The position numbers and the translations under genes were made by a program. Shown in pieces: positions 16,335 through 25,523 of a stretch of DNA of 64,000 nucleotides. The notes beneath the pieces are model-generated. The model was not told the origin of the DNA, did not search any database, and saw only the letters and a program-made list of their open reading frames with translations. Positions within the stretch are counted from its first letter, which is position 1. Each line of letters opens with the position of its first letter. Source of the DNA: DAOULY01 sp034414595 (GTDB lineage Bacteria; Chloroflexota; Dehalococcoidia; SZUA-161; JAUWZY01); NCBI GenBank assembly GCA_034414595.1, contig DAOULY010000014.1, forward strand, positions 33,845 to 97,844. The letters run 5' to 3'.

Positions 16335-17736
16335 GAAATTGAACTTAAATCGAGTGTCCATGCCCAAACAGGAGCCCGGGGTACGGGCTAAAAACTTCAA
16401 TGAGGTTGCCTTAGGCTATACTGCAGAACAAGCGATGGAGGAGGCCGGCCGCTGTATCCAGTGTAAAAAACGCAATTGCGTTGCCGGCTGCCCTGTTGAC
16501 ATTGATATCCCTGGTTTCATCGAAGCACTGCGCGATGGCAATATGGCGGAAGCGGTGAGTATCCTCAAGGCCAAGAATGCTCTCCCCGGGATCTGCGGCA
16601 GGGTCTGCCCTCAGGAGACGCAGTGCGAAGCTACCTGCACTCTGGCCAAGAAGGGTGCCCCCGTCGCTATTGGCCGCTTGGAACGCTACCTTGCTGACTG
16701 GGAGCTGGAGCATGGTTCCTCCGCAAACCCGGGACCGGAGCGACCTGCCCCTACGGGGAAAAGAGTTGCAGTCGTCGGCTCTGGCCCCGCTGGCCTGACC
16801 GCTGCTGCAGAATTGGCCAGGTCAGGTCACGAGGTCGTCCTCTTCGAGGCGCTCCACATCGCTGGCGGCGTGTTGATGTACGGCATTCCCGAGTTCAGAT
16901 TGCCCAAGCACATCGTCCAGACTGAGGTCGACTATGTCAGATCGTTAGGCGTGGAGATCAGGCTGGACTCGGTGGTGGGCAAGGTCAACACTGTCGATGA
17001 GCTTCTGAATAATGGCTACCAGGCTGTTTTCCTCGGCACCGGGGCCGGGCTGCCCATGTTCTTCAATATCCCCGGCGAGAACCTGGGCGGCATTTATTCC
17101 GCCAATGAGTGGCTCACCCGTAACAATTTGATGAAGGCCTATCTCTTCCCTGAATATGACACTCCGCTTAAGTTGGGCCGCAGAATTGCGGTCTTCGGCG
17201 GTGGCAACGTAGCTATGGATGCCGCCCGCTGTGCCCTGAGGCTCGGCGCTGAGGAGGTGTACATCATCTATCGGCGCTCTGAGGTGGAGATGCCAGCACG
17301 CCGTGAAGAGGTGGAAAACGCTCAGGAAGAGGGCATCATCTTCAAGTATCTTACCAATCCCAAGCAGTTCTTCGGCGATGAGCGCGGCTGGGTGCGGGCC
17401 ATGGAGTGCTATGAGATGGAGCTCGGGGAACCCGATGCCAGTGGCCGGCGCCGTCCCATTCCCAAGCCCGGCAGCGAGTACACCATGGAGATCGACATCG
17501 CGGTGGTGGCCCTGGGCACGACCCCCAACCCCTTGGTCCCCTCAACCACCGATGGCTTGGAGACCACCAGAAGGGGGACTGTGGTTGCTGATGAGAGCAC
17601 GGGAAAGACGGTGAAGCGTGGAGTTTGGGCCGGTGGCGATGTGGTCACCGGCGCTGCTACCGTGATCAGCGCCATGGGCGCCGGGAAGATCGCCGCTGCT
17701 TCTATTGATGCCTATCTAAAAGGCGAGCCGTTCTGA
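16327..17736 (+). CDS. NfnB/GltD-like NADPH-dependent oxidoreductase subunit
   Basis: A 469-residue homolog of NfnB (also annotated gltA or glutamate synthase small subunit). The N-terminal [4Fe-4S] domain has CIQCKKRNCVAGCPVDIDIP and CGRVCPQETQCEATC. Then come an FAD site VVGSGPAGLTAAAELARSGH, the NADPH site VFGGGNVAMDAARCALRLGA and the C-terminal WAGGDVVTGAATVISAMGAG. ATG 16327 with GAGG 4 bases before it is preferred over the upstream TTG at 16318. It overlaps nfnA-like by 8 bases. No large glutamate synthase subunit is nearby, so an Nfn role (NADPH to ferredoxin plus NAD) is more likely than glutamate synthesis. Confidence 0.92.
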   Translation: MAEKLNLNRVSMPKQEPGVRAKNFNEVALGYTAEQAMEEAGRCIQCKKRNCVAGCPVDIDIPGFIEALRDGNMAEAVSILKAKNALPGICGRVCPQETQCEATCTLAKKGAPVAIGRLERYLADWELEHGSSANPGPERPAPTGKRVAVVGSGPAGLTAAAELARSGHEVVLFEALHIAGGVLMYGIPEFRLPKHIVQTEVDYVRSLGVEIRLDSVVGKVNTVDELLNNGYQAVFLGTGAGLPMFFNIPGENLGGIYSANEWLTRNNLMKAYLFPEYDTPLKLGRRIAVFGGGNVAMDAARCALRLGAEEVYIIYRRSEVEMPARREEVENAQEEGIIFKYLTNPKQFFGDERGWVRAMECYEMELGEPDASGRRRPIPKPGSEYTMEIDIAVVALGTTPNPLVPSTTDGLETTRRGTVVADESTGKTVKRGVWAGGDVVTGAATVISAMGAGKIAAASIDAYLKGEPF

Positions 17737-17777
17737 TTCTTTGCCCGCCTACCCGCACGATTTTATAGTTGTGGGGG

Positions 17778-17794
17778 AAATCCCCATCGATAGA
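17778..17794 (+). terminator. possible weak terminator after the nfn operon
   Basis: A short hairpin (TGGGG, about 5 bases of loop, CCCCA) lies between the NfnB-like stop and mutS. A T-rich stretch follows only about 15 bases later, so termination strength is doubtful. Confidence 0.3.
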
Positions 17795-17851
17795 TAACCT
17801 ATTTTTGGTCCCGCTTTCCTCAGCCCCCAGACTTTAGTAAAATAAGCTCAA

Positions 17852-20437
17852 ATGAGCCGCCGAAAAGAGGCCCTGGCTCCCATCAGGCATCAATACCTCG
17901 GGATCAAACGGCAGTATCCTCAGGCTATCGTTCTCTTCCGCTTGGGTGATTTCTATGAGACCTTCGATGAGGACGCTGAGGTCGTATCCCGGGAGCTGGA
18001 TATTGTGCTCACCTCCCGCGAGATGGGCAAGGGGCAGCGCTTCCCTATGGCGGGAATTCCCCACCATGCCCTCAATAGCTATCTGGCCAAGCTGATAAGC
18101 AGCGGCCATAAAGTCGCCATCTGCGAGCAGGTGAGCGAACCCACGGGCCGTGGGCTGGTGCAGCGTGAGGTGGTGCGGGTGGTGACGCCGGGGACGGTGG
18201 TAGAGCCCGAGCTACTCGAACTCAAAGCCAACAACTATCTTGTCTCCGTAGCGCCCGGCGAAGAAGGGGCCGGAGTGGCATATATTGACATAACAACAGG
18301 AGAGTTCGGCACCACACAGCTTGCCAGCGACCGCCTCCAGCCCGAGCTGGAGCGTTTGCTCCCCGCTGAGGTCCTGCTCCCGCAAAGCTGCTCATTCCCC
18401 GATTCCTCATTTGCGACACCGGCAACACGGCTCGACGACCGCTGGTTTGAGCTGGAGACGGCGCAGGAAGCCCTGTTGCAGCACTTCGAGGCAGCCTCCC
18501 TCGAGGGCTATGGCTGTGCCCATCTCCCTCTGGCGGTACAGGCTGCCGGCGCTATCATTCATTATCTCAGCGAGACCCAGAAAGGCGCTCTCTCTCAGGT
18601 GGGCGCGCTTTCCACCTACACCACGGAGTCCTTCATGCTCCTCGATCCCCAGACACGGCGCAACCTGGAGCTATTCCAGTCAAGCCGCTTTGGCTTGAGC
18701 AGCGGCTCACTGCTCGCACTCATCGACCTCACCCGCACCCCCATGGGGGCACGGCTGCTGCGGAGATGGCTGGGGCAGCCACTACTCGACATAAATGAGA
18801 TAGGAAACAGGCAGAATGCCGTCGAGTGGTTCCTGCACAACACGGTGAGCCGTGCCGAGACGATAAGCACCTTGGGGCGCATCGCCGACCTGGAGCGGCT
18901 GATCGGGCGGGTGCGGGCCGGCATCGTCACTCCAAGGGAGCTGGTATCGCTGCGCCGCAGCCTGGAGGTCGTGCCCCAGCTCAAGGCCATTCTCGAAGCT
19001 GAGTCAGCGCCCTCATGGCTTTCTGCGGAGCTCAAGCCCTGTGACGAGGTGGTGGCCCTGCTTTCGCAGGCCATCGCCGATGAGCCTCCGCCTGCTAATG
19101 AGGGCGGTGTCATCAAACCGGGCTTTTCCGCGGAGCTGGATGGGATTCGCTCGGCATCCAAGGAAGCAAAGCAGTTCCTCGCCGACCTGGAGCGCAAGGA
19201 GCGGGAGCGCACCGGGATCAAGTCGCTCAAGGTGGGCTACAACAAGGTCTTCGGCTATTACATCGAGGTCACCAGCCCGCACCTGAAGCGCGTCCCTCCC
19301 GACTACATCAGGAAGCAGACGCTGGTCGGGGCCGAGCGCTTCTTCACCGAGGAGCTGAAGGAATACGAGTCGCTGATCCTCAACGCCGAGGAGCGCATCG
19401 CTGAGCTGGAGGGCACTCTGTTCCGGCAGGTGTGCCAGCAGGTAGCGGCCTGGGGCCAGCGCATCCTGGACACTGCCTCGGCCTTGGCGCAGATCGATGT
19501 CCTCGCCGCCTTAGCCGAGGTGGCTGCCCGCTACGGCTACATCCGTCCCAAACTGACCGATGACGACGCCATCGAGATACAGGCGGGACGCCATCCTGTG
19601 GTGGAGCGGGTGCTGCTTGAGGGGAGCTTTGTCCCCAACGATGTCTATCTGGCAAACCACGACTGTCAGCTCATCGTCCTCACCGGCCCCAACATGTCGG
19701 GGAAGTCCACCTACCTGCGGCAGGTGGCGCTGATCGTGCTTTTGGCCCAGATCGGGAGCTTCGTTCCTGCCGATGCTGCCATCATTGGCGTCGTCGACCG
19801 CATCTTCACCAGGGTCGGCCTGGTGGACGAGATCGCCACCGGGCGCTCCACGTTCATGGTGGAGATGGTGGAGACGGCCAACATCCTGAACAACGCCACT
19901 TCCAAGTCGCTGATCATCTTAGATGAGATCGGGCGCGGCACCAGCACCTATGATGGACTCTCCATCGCCCGCGCCGTTGCCGAATACATCCACAACCATC
20001 CCAGGCTGGGGGCCAAGACACTGTTCGCCACTCACTACCATGAGCTGGTGGAGCTGGCCGAGTACCTGCCCCGGGTGAGGAATTTCAACGTCGCTGTCTC
20101 AGAGGAGGGAGGCAAGGTTGTCTTCCTGCGCAAGATCGTGCCCGGCGGCGCCGATAAGAGCTACGGCATCCACGTGGCCCAGCTTGCCGGGCTACCCCGC
20201 ACGGTGCTGAGCCGTGCCGAAGACATCTTAACCGAGCTTGAGGGAGGGGATTATGAGGGGAGGCGTGCCCGCAGGGCACGCCGCGGAAGAAGAGCCCCTC
20301 AAGGGGAGCAGCTACCGTTGCTTGCGCCCAAATCTTCAATCCTGGAGGAGCTTGAGGGACTGGACATCTTCTCTATGAGCCCGCTGGAAGCCCTGAGCAA
20401 GCTCTACGAGCTGCAACAAAAGGCAAAGGAGGAGTAA
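17852..20437 (+). CDS. mutS: DNA mismatch repair protein MutS
   Basis: Mismatch recognition ATPase, 861 residues, normal MutS1 length. The N-terminal mismatch-binding motif is FRLGDFYETFDEDA (near residues 30-43), with the Phe-x-Glu expected to stack on the mismatch. The ATPase has TGPNMSGKSTYLRQ, ATGRSTFMVEM, ILDEIGRGTSTYDGLS and ATHYHEL. No good Shine-Dalgarno is seen before ATG 17852. It forms a repair cluster with mutL at 21758, interrupted by a nuclease-like gene and a RAYT transposase. Confidence 0.97.
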   Translation: MSRRKEALAPIRHQYLGIKRQYPQAIVLFRLGDFYETFDEDAEVVSRELDIVLTSREMGKGQRFPMAGIPHHALNSYLAKLISSGHKVAICEQVSEPTGRGLVQREVVRVVTPGTVVEPELLELKANNYLVSVAPGEEGAGVAYIDITTGEFGTTQLASDRLQPELERLLPAEVLLPQSCSFPDSSFATPATRLDDRWFELETAQEALLQHFEAASLEGYGCAHLPLAVQAAGAIIHYLSETQKGALSQVGALSTYTTESFMLLDPQTRRNLELFQSSRFGLSSGSLLALIDLTRTPMGARLLRRWLGQPLLDINEIGNRQNAVEWFLHNTVSRAETISTLGRIADLERLIGRVRAGIVTPRELVSLRRSLEVVPQLKAILEAESAPSWLSAELKPCDEVVALLSQAIADEPPPANEGGVIKPGFSAELDGIRSASKEAKQFLADLERKERERTGIKSLKVGYNKVFGYYIEVTSPHLKRVPPDYIRKQTLVGAERFFTEELKEYESLILNAEERIAELEGTLFRQVCQQVAAWGQRILDTASALAQIDVLAALAEVAARYGYIRPKLTDDDAIEIQAGRHPVVERVLLEGSFVPNDVYLANHDCQLIVLTGPNMSGKSTYLRQVALIVLLAQIGSFVPADAAIIGVVDRIFTRVGLVDEIATGRSTFMVEMVETANILNNATSKSLIILDEIGRGTSTYDGLSIARAVAEYIHNHPRLGAKTLFATHYHELVELAEYLPRVRNFNVAVSEEGGKVVFLRKIVPGGADKSYGIHVAQLAGLPRTVLSRAEDILTELEGGDYEGRRARRARRGRRAPQGEQLPLLAPKSSILEELEGLDIFSMSPLEALSKLYELQQKAKEE

Positions 20438-20439
20438 TT

Positions 20440-20910
20440 ATGGGCAAGCCTTCTTCACGCCAAATCGGCAAGTGTGGTGAACTGTTGGTGCAATACAAGC
20501 TTTTGAAACATGGGATTGAGTCATCTCCTTTGACAACGGACGCTGGCATAGATTTGGTAGCTTATAATAATGTAACTCAAAAGGCAGTTACAATCCAGGT
20601 CAAGACTGCTCACCCACATCATATTACCGGGGGACATAGGGTAATCGGATGGAGTCTGCGAGATGATTGTCCTGCGGAATATATAGCGGCTGTTGATCTT
20701 GACCGTGAAAAGTTCTGGCTCATCAGCTATGAAGAATTTAAAGGTAGAGCTCAGCAACATCATGGCGGCCTGCACCACCTGTGGTGGTTTACTCCCGAAC
20801 AGCCTGAGGGGCTTCCACCTCCAAAAACAAAGAAATCGTGGTCAGAAAAGGATGATTTTGCAAGGTACAAAGATGATGAAGCTATCCAGCGCGTCTTTCG
20901 GCTCAAGTGA
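20440..20910 (+). CDS. PD-(D/E)XK nuclease-like protein of unknown function
   Basis: A 156-residue protein starting two bases after mutS with a good AGGAGG. The first half carries the pattern of a PD-(D/E)XK endonuclease fold: GKCGELLVQYKLLKHG (helix with Glu), DAGIDLVAYN (Asp) and VTIQVKTA (Q-x-K). Such small proteins resemble Hjc/Mrr-type or intron-associated nucleases. The C-terminal half is basic and Trp-rich (HHGGLHHLWWFTPEQPEG) and unassigned. Being coupled to mutS suggests a DNA repair or maintenance role, but this is inference. Confidence 0.7.
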   Translation: MGKPSSRQIGKCGELLVQYKLLKHGIESSPLTTDAGIDLVAYNNVTQKAVTIQVKTAHPHHITGGHRVIGWSLRDDCPAEYIAAVDLDREKFWLISYEEFKGRAQQHHGGLHHLWWFTPEQPEGLPPPKTKKSWSEKDDFARYKDDEAIQRVFRLK

Positions 20911-20991
20911 AATCACAAATGGTTAAGCTTCTACAAGGAGCTAATACTCTTTCGTTGACAGAGCTTAATTTGGTCACGATCAATTTGAACT

Positions 20992-21024
20992 ATGCCAATC
21001 AAAATCCTATCGCCTGAAGTAGTA
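20992..21024 (+). pseudogene. relic of a mutL 5' end
   Basis: ATG at 20992 opens an 11-codon stretch, MPIKILSPEVV, that matches the MutL N-terminus (real gene at 21758: MPIKVLEPDVV), 8 of 11 residues identical and 26 of 33 bases by my count. It then runs straight into the first REP palindrome (21028) and loses all similarity. It looks like the left remnant of mutL cut by arrival of the RAYT module. Confidence 0.6.
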
Positions 21025-21027
21025 GTC

Positions 21028-21060
21028 GTAGGGTGGGTGAAGTGAAACGGAACCCACCAC
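21028..21060 (+). repeat. REP palindrome, copy 1 (left of RAYT)
   Basis: Inverted-repeat element with arms GTAGGGTGGGT and ACCCACCAC around a short variable centre. It is the typical companion of RAYT transposases and matches the two copies at 21628-21660 and 21686-21718, which lie in the opposite orientation. Confidence 0.8.
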
Positions 21061-21081
21061 AAAGGTTCACGAGCAACGGCT

Positions 21082-21624
21082 ATGCCTGATTACCGCAGGG
21101 CTTACCTGAAAGGTGGGACTTTCTTCTTCACTGTTGCCAGCTATAAAAGGCATCCCATCTTCAAAGAAGAAGCAGCTATTGACCTGCTATGGCGGTGCTT
21201 TGAGACAACAATATCTGTGCTTCCCTTTAGGGTAGATGCCATTGTGATATTGCCAGATCACCTGCATACTATCTGGACTCTTCCGGGCGACGATCCAGAT
21301 TTCTCCACAAGGTGGAAGCGAATCAAAGCAACATTTAGCAGGCGCCACCATGGTTGCATCATTGAGGATATTCCAGAATCAATGCGCGGGAAAAAGGAGA
21401 AGGGTATATGGCAGAGAAGGTTCTGGGAACATGTGATTCGCGACCAGACAGATTTCAACCGGCATTGCGATTATATCCACTACAACCCGGTCAAACATGG
21501 TCTGGCGGACTCGCCTTCGGAATGGAAGTACAGCAGTTTCAGGGAGTTTGTGGAGAAAGGGCTCTATCGCCAGGACTGGGGGCGGTCACCGGCAAGAGAG
21601 CTGCTTGGGATGAATCTTGAGTGA
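21082..21624 (+). CDS. REP-associated tyrosine transposase (RAYT, Y1/HUH family)
   Basis: Single-domain HUH transposase of 180 residues, thought to act on REP/BIME palindromes. Visible: the N-terminal MPDYRRAY...GGTFFFTVASYKR fold, the HUH-like motif DHLHTIW (about residue 70), and the catalytic Tyr helix CDYIHYNPVKHGLA (about 130). It is flanked by three REP palindromes and sits between mutS and mutL. The reading frame looks complete and undamaged. RAYTs are normally single-copy, vertically inherited and slowly mobile. The 3' end of the gene is partly duplicated with the REP downstream. Confidence 0.93.
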   Translation: MPDYRRAYLKGGTFFFTVASYKRHPIFKEEAAIDLLWRCFETTISVLPFRVDAIVILPDHLHTIWTLPGDDPDFSTRWKRIKATFSRRHHGCIIEDIPESMRGKKEKGIWQRRFWEHVIRDQTDFNRHCDYIHYNPVKHGLADSPSEWKYSSFREFVEKGLYRQDWGRSPARELLGMNLE

Positions 21625-21627
21625 TTG

Positions 21628-21660
21628 ATGGTGGGTTTCACTACGTTGCACCCACCCTAC
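21628..21660 (+). repeat. REP palindrome, copy 2
   Basis: Element ATGGTGGGTTT...CACCCACCCTAC, inverted relative to copy 1 at 21028. It begins 4 bases after the RAYT stop. Confidence 0.8.
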
Positions 21661-21685
21661 CGCCTTGGGATGGATATTGAGTGTA

Positions 21686-21718
21686 ATGGTGGGTTTTGCT
21701 GCGCTGCACCCACCCTAC
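21686..21718 (+). repeat. REP palindrome, copy 3
   Basis: ATGGTGGGTTT...GCACCCACCCTAC, same orientation as copy 2, with changes mainly in the loop (TGCTGCGCT against CACTACGTT). It lies 40 bases before the mutL ATG. Confidence 0.8.
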
Positions 21719-21757
21719 TGGCTAAAATAAGATAGGAAGTAGGAAGTGGATCTAAAC

Positions 21758-23455
<1,698 letters not shown>

Positions 23456-23456
23456 G

Positions 23457-24377
23457 TCAGAGCCTCAGGTACCCGTGGGCGTAGAGAGTATTATTCTGCA
23501 GCACATTGATGGTCTTGGCTATTTCCTGAAGCTCCGGATTGCTCATATCCACAGTGCTGATGTCGAACTGCTCCATGGCAGCATAGGCATCGTATAGCGC
23601 TAAGTAGAGTTTGCCCTTGGGCGTGGAGTCGTCGCGGTTCTCGATGATGCGTATCGCCCCCATGAGGTCGTCATCGAGGGGGTCTACGATGGCAGAATCA
23701 AGGCCAGCGCCGAGCATCATGATCAAGAAGATTCGGTTGAGGATAGGGCGGACCTCTGGCGGACAGCTATTGGAGACGTTGGACAGGCCGCAGGTGGTCA
23801 TCGGTGCGGGGTCGGCCATTTGCTTGAAGAAGCGCACTGCCTCCACGGTTTGCACTGCCTGGTCCTGATTGCCGTTAACGGTTAGCACCAGGGGGTCGAG
23901 GTAGAGGTGCTCGGTGGGCACTCCCTGCTCCATGGCTGCGGGCATTATCTTGTCGGCAATCAGCTCGATGCGGGCGTCGGCGGTTGTGGGCAGCCCGACC
24001 TTGCCCAGGCTCAGGGAGATGATATTGGCATCATATTGAGCAGCGAGGGGCATCAGGGCACTGAGCCTTTCGTCGGTGGCATCGGTGCTGTTGATAAGGG
24101 CCTTCTTCTTGCATAGCTTCAGCCCGGCCTCTATGGCTGCGGCATTGGTGGTGTCAAGAGACAGGGGTACATCAACCACCTCCTGCACCGTATCCACCAC
24201 CCAGCTCATGACCTCTGGGCCGGACTTCTTCATCGGCCCCAGGTTCAGGTCGACAATGTTAGCTCCCTTCTCCACCTGGCGCTTGGCCAGGTCCTGGATA
24301 AATGCCTTATCCCGGTTATCGACAGCCTCGCGCACCTTTTTGGCGATGATATGAATGCATTCCCCGATGATGATCAT
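23457..24377 (-). CDS. acsE: methyltetrahydrofolate:corrinoid/iron-sulfur protein methyltransferase
   Basis: Transfers the methyl group of 5-methyl-tetrahydrofolate to the cobalt of the corrinoid/iron-sulfur protein (AcsCD) in the Wood-Ljungdahl pathway. 306 residues with a pterin-binding TIM barrel: IIGECIHII, NIVDLNLGP, PLSLDTTN, LINSTDAT, LYLDPLVLTVNGNQ and TTCGLSNVSNS. Moorella AcsE is about 262 residues, so this form carries about 40 extra residues at the C-terminus (FDISTVDMSNPEL...). GAGGAGG precedes the ATG. It is the last gene of the acs operon. Confidence 0.93.
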   Translation of the reverse strand: MIIIGECIHIIAKKVREAVDNRDKAFIQDLAKRQVEKGANIVDLNLGPMKKSGPEVMSWVVDTVQEVVDVPLSLDTTNAAAIEAGLKLCKKKALINSTDATDERLSALMPLAAQYDANIISLSLGKVGLPTTADARIELIADKIMPAAMEQGVPTEHLYLDPLVLTVNGNQDQAVQTVEAVRFFKQMADPAPMTTCGLSNVSNSCPPEVRPILNRIFLIMMLGAGLDSAIVDPLDDDLMGAIRIIENRDDSTPKGKLYLALYDAYAAMEQFDISTVDMSNPELQEIAKTINVLQNNTLYAHGYLRL

Positions 24378-24398
24378 GTTTCCTCCTCAAAAGCTTTA

Positions 24399-24740
24399 TT
24401 AGATCCTATAATACCATCCGTTTATCTCATAACCGGTGAAGAAGCCACACTTAGAGTAGGGGTCGGCTTCGATCAGCGCTCTGGCCTCTTCCTCGGACTC
24501 GACCGTGTAGATGAACAGGGCACTGGTGTAATTAGTCAAAGGTCCGGCACAAAGGAGCTTGCCATCTTCTCTAAGAGCAACGTTGTAATCTACGTGGGGG
24601 CCCCTCATCTCGTTCATGTCTTCGGGCAGGAAGGACTTGTAGGATGATTGGCCTCCCGAGGCGTGCTCCCTTTCCATAGCTTTCAGGTGAGCTTCCATAC
24701 ACCGTGGCGAGAAATGGGCTAGGACGAAAAAGTTATTCAT
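24399..24740 (-). CDS. YciI-like domain protein
   Basis: A 113-residue protein with the ferredoxin-like YciI fold: FFVLAHFSPRCMEAHLKAMERE..., GKLLCAGPLTNYTSALFIYTVESEEEARALIEADPYSKCGFFTGYEI. The ADP(Y/F) motif near residues 91-94 and the early His are typical. The family has no firmly known reaction. It lies between cooC and acsE in the acs operon with GGAGG before its ATG. A role in the acs context is inferred only from position. Confidence 0.75.
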   Translation of the reverse strand: MNNFFVLAHFSPRCMEAHLKAMEREHASGGQSSYKSFLPEDMNEMRGPHVDYNVALREDGKLLCAGPLTNYTSALFIYTVESEEEARALIEADPYSKCGFFTGYEINGWYYRI

Positions 24741-24763
24741 GGCATACCTCCTCTACTCCTCCC

Positions 24764-25522
24764 TCAGGGCAGCCCCACCTTTCGGGCTATCTCTGCTATT
24801 GCCGACCTCAACGGTGAATCTGAAGATAATTCAGTTATAGGAGCTCCTCTGGCATCAAGCTCTTGTACCTCGCGATCGATGGGGAGGGAGGCCACAAGCT
24901 CGAGGCCGTAGTCCTCAATGGACTTCATCAGCTCTGGTGGCAGGGCGCCGTTGGCCCTGTTGACTACCAGGCCGACTCGACCCACAGAGGTTCTCAGCTC
25001 AGCAATGAGCTCTTTCATCCTGGCAGCGGTGATGACGCCTTTCATGGTCAGGTCTGAGACGATGAGCAGGACGTCTATGTCCCTCGTCGTCTGCCGGCTG
25101 ACGTGCTCCATGCCCGCTTCGCAATCGATGACCACGTAGTCGTAGTTCTTGGCCAGGCGATCAATGCAGGTGCGAAGCATATCATTGGCGGCGCAGTAAC
25201 AGCCAGGGCCTTCAGGACGGCCCATAGCCAGGAGGTCAATTCGCTCTGACTCGATCAGGGACTCGCTGATCTTGAGCTGGACGTAGTCTGGCTTTGAGAT
25301 GCTGGCGTCGTAGCTCCCTTTTCTCACCGCCTCCGACATCTTCTCCCGAACATGACCTACAGTCTGGGCCAAGGGCAGGTTCAAGGACATGTTGAGATTG
25401 GTGCTGGGGTCGCCATCAATAGCCAGAACCACGCCCTTTTGCGCCAGATACTGTATCAGCAAGGCGGCGATAGTCGTTTTGCCCGTGCCACCCTTGCCCA
25501 CGACGGCGATTGTGGTCGGCAT
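24764..25522 (-). CDS. cooC: CO dehydrogenase/acetyl-CoA synthase maturation ATPase, CooC/AcsF type
   Basis: MinD/ParA-type ATPase of 252 residues that inserts nickel into CO dehydrogenase or acetyl-CoA synthase. Motifs: VVGKGGTGKTTIAALL (deviant Walker A with the signature Lys), AIDGDPSTNLNMSL, YVVIDCEAGMEHVSR (Walker B) and LLIVSDLT. A CYC-type segment GPGCYCAAND (about residues 110-118) resembles the CxC metal-binding site of CooC. It starts one base after the acsC stop. The CODH subunit itself (cooS/acsA) is not in the window. Confidence 0.92.
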   Translation of the reverse strand: MPTTIAVVGKGGTGKTTIAALLIQYLAQKGVVLAIDGDPSTNLNMSLNLPLAQTVGHVREKMSEAVRKGSYDASISKPDYVQLKISESLIESERIDLLAMGRPEGPGCYCAANDMLRTCIDRLAKNYDYVVIDCEAGMEHVSRQTTRDIDVLLIVSDLTMKGVITAARMKELIAELRTSVGRVGLVVNRANGALPPELMKSIEDYGLELVASLPIDREVQELDARGAPITELSSDSPLRSAIAEIARKVGLP

Positions 25523-25523
25523 T

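Larger units (their letters stand above)
21603..21718 (+). repeat. tandem duplication of RAYT 3' end plus REP
   Basis: Two adjacent copies, about 58 bases apart (about 21603-21660 and 21663-21718), each begin CTTGGGATG(A/G)AT and end in CACCCACCCTAC. The first contains the last codons and stop of the RAYT gene. Confidence 0.75.
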
